Origin: Zygnema cylindricum
Taxonomy: Eukaryota > Streptophyta > Zygnematophyceae > Zygnematales > Zygnemataceae
Length of the DNA: 64,000 nucleotides
Reading direction: 5' to 3'
Assembly (NCBI GenBank): GCA_037447655.1
Contig: JBBHKE010000159.1
Span: forward strand, 126,402 to 190,401
Part shown: piece by piece, positions 63,031-64,000 of the stretch
Layout of the letters: every line of letters begins with the position of its first letter
Numbering within the stretch: position 1 is the first letter of the stretch
Made by a program: the position numbers and the translations under genes
Notes under the pieces: generated by a model
Database searches by the model: none
What the model saw: the letters and a program-made list of their open reading frames with translations, nothing else
What the model was told of the DNA's origin: nothing

Positions 63031-64000
63031 AAAATCTTTCGTTACTCGTCACAGAGGTGGGCAATATTTTGACTATTTGATTCACTACACCGCCTGTTTC
63101 TATTAGGGTTAGGAAAGTATCAGCTTTCCACTTTATAAAGGCGGTGTGCCCATGTAACTGAAATTTTAGAATGTTATTTTGGATTTCAGCGCGATTTTTT
63201 GGTGTGCTTTTCAAAGTGTTCCTATGTCCAAGAACGAAATCGTTATTTCGGCCTTTGTTACTTTAAATATGTAAAAGTTGTAGACGTCTACAAAATGTAC
63301 GACATACTACAAAACCAAATGTAGACGATTACGAAATTGCCTAAAATTGATGATGTTTACAAAAACAGCGACGGTTGTAAACGTCTAGTTTTTTGTGACA
63401 TTGTAGACGATTAAGGTTTGTGACATTGCGAAGTCATGCTACCTTGTGACGTCATTAGTACGTAAAAATTACGCCATGGCTTCCAGATTTTTTTTTTTTT
63501 ATCTTTTATCATTCGATATGCCATCAAACTACGACCATAGATATTAAAAAAATAAAATAAAAAAATCTCTTTCATTTGATACCATTGTTGTTGTATTTTA
63601 TTTAGAGAAGACAGAAAAAAGAGTGGTCGAGTGAGAAAGAGGGGGAGAGACGAGGACGACTTAAACTTTTGCAAAGGACCCAAGAATGAATGTGGAGGTT
63701 CGTATCCTTGTCATTTTCCTATGTACATGTGCATGACGAGCTGGGAAAAAAATAGCATGCGACAACACAAATTGTAGACGCTGATAACCGTCACATGCAT
63801 TGTTGATGTAGACAATCGCCACAGATGTAAGTAACAATTTCGTTCTTACGCACTGGGACACTTGAAAATTGTGTATGGAGAATCTTTGCTAGAATACAAA
63901 AGTAATTTGGGTAAGTTACAAGAACAATCTGCAGTAAAAATGTTAAAAAAAAAAAAAAAAACAAAACAAAACAGTACGTCCCCGTACGGAAATTAACGAA
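63031..64000. other. Non-coding end region with GTAGACG words
   Basis: No gene recognised. GTAGACG or its complement recurs (63278-63420 and 63775-63812), including the perfect 16-bp palindrome TTGTAGACGTCTACAA (63278-63293). Homopolymer runs lie at 63489-63500 (T) and 63943-63961 (A). Confidence 0.45.

Overview
This 64 kb window is eukaryotic, AT-rich, and almost entirely nested LTR retrotransposons. I found no host gene. Ty1/copia elements dominate, with one decayed Ty3/gypsy element. Plant-like copia families, and a gypsy element carrying a cytosine-5 DNA methyltransferase domain, suggest a streptophyte alga or other repeat-rich member of the green lineage. The species cannot be named from the sequence.

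Layout. 1-285 is an exact mirror image (reversed, not complemented) of 358-642. Copia element A (minus; 286-1009 and 5217-6731) is interrupted by gag-only element B (1015-5211, 5-bp target duplication). 7103-13785 holds LTR pieces and a nearly full-length but broken copia pol (C, plus). Copia element D (minus; 13786-16355 and 22062-24570) is split by a complete copia element E (16356-22056, duplicated AGGAC). 24571-33285 holds LTRs and a short-LTR copia element G (minus) split by two solo LTRs. 33286-35246 has no coding sequence but carries a diverged tandem repeat. 35247-45298 has more LTRs and copia element Q (minus). 45299-47120 is a second gag-only element, S. 47121-56239 is gypsy element T (plus): Gag, protease, DNA methyltransferase, reverse transcriptase. 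56240-59965 is stacked LTRs and a tandem duplication. 59966-62215 is a different copia lineage, W (minus). 62180-64000 is probably its LTR plus non-coding DNA.

How the parts work together. LTRs supply the transcription and integration ends, and eight insertions keep exact 5-bp target duplications. Most copia copies have GGTTATGGGCCCACC, or a close variant, directly after the 5' LTR. It is complementary to the anticodon arm of initiator tRNA-Met, which implies half-tRNA priming as in Drosophila copia, and it contains the likely gag ATG. Most long copia LTRs also carry, antisense, a tRNA-like unit with A box, B box and T-run. Nearly all coding copies contain stops or frameshifts. The gag-only family (B, S) must have used pol from a relative.
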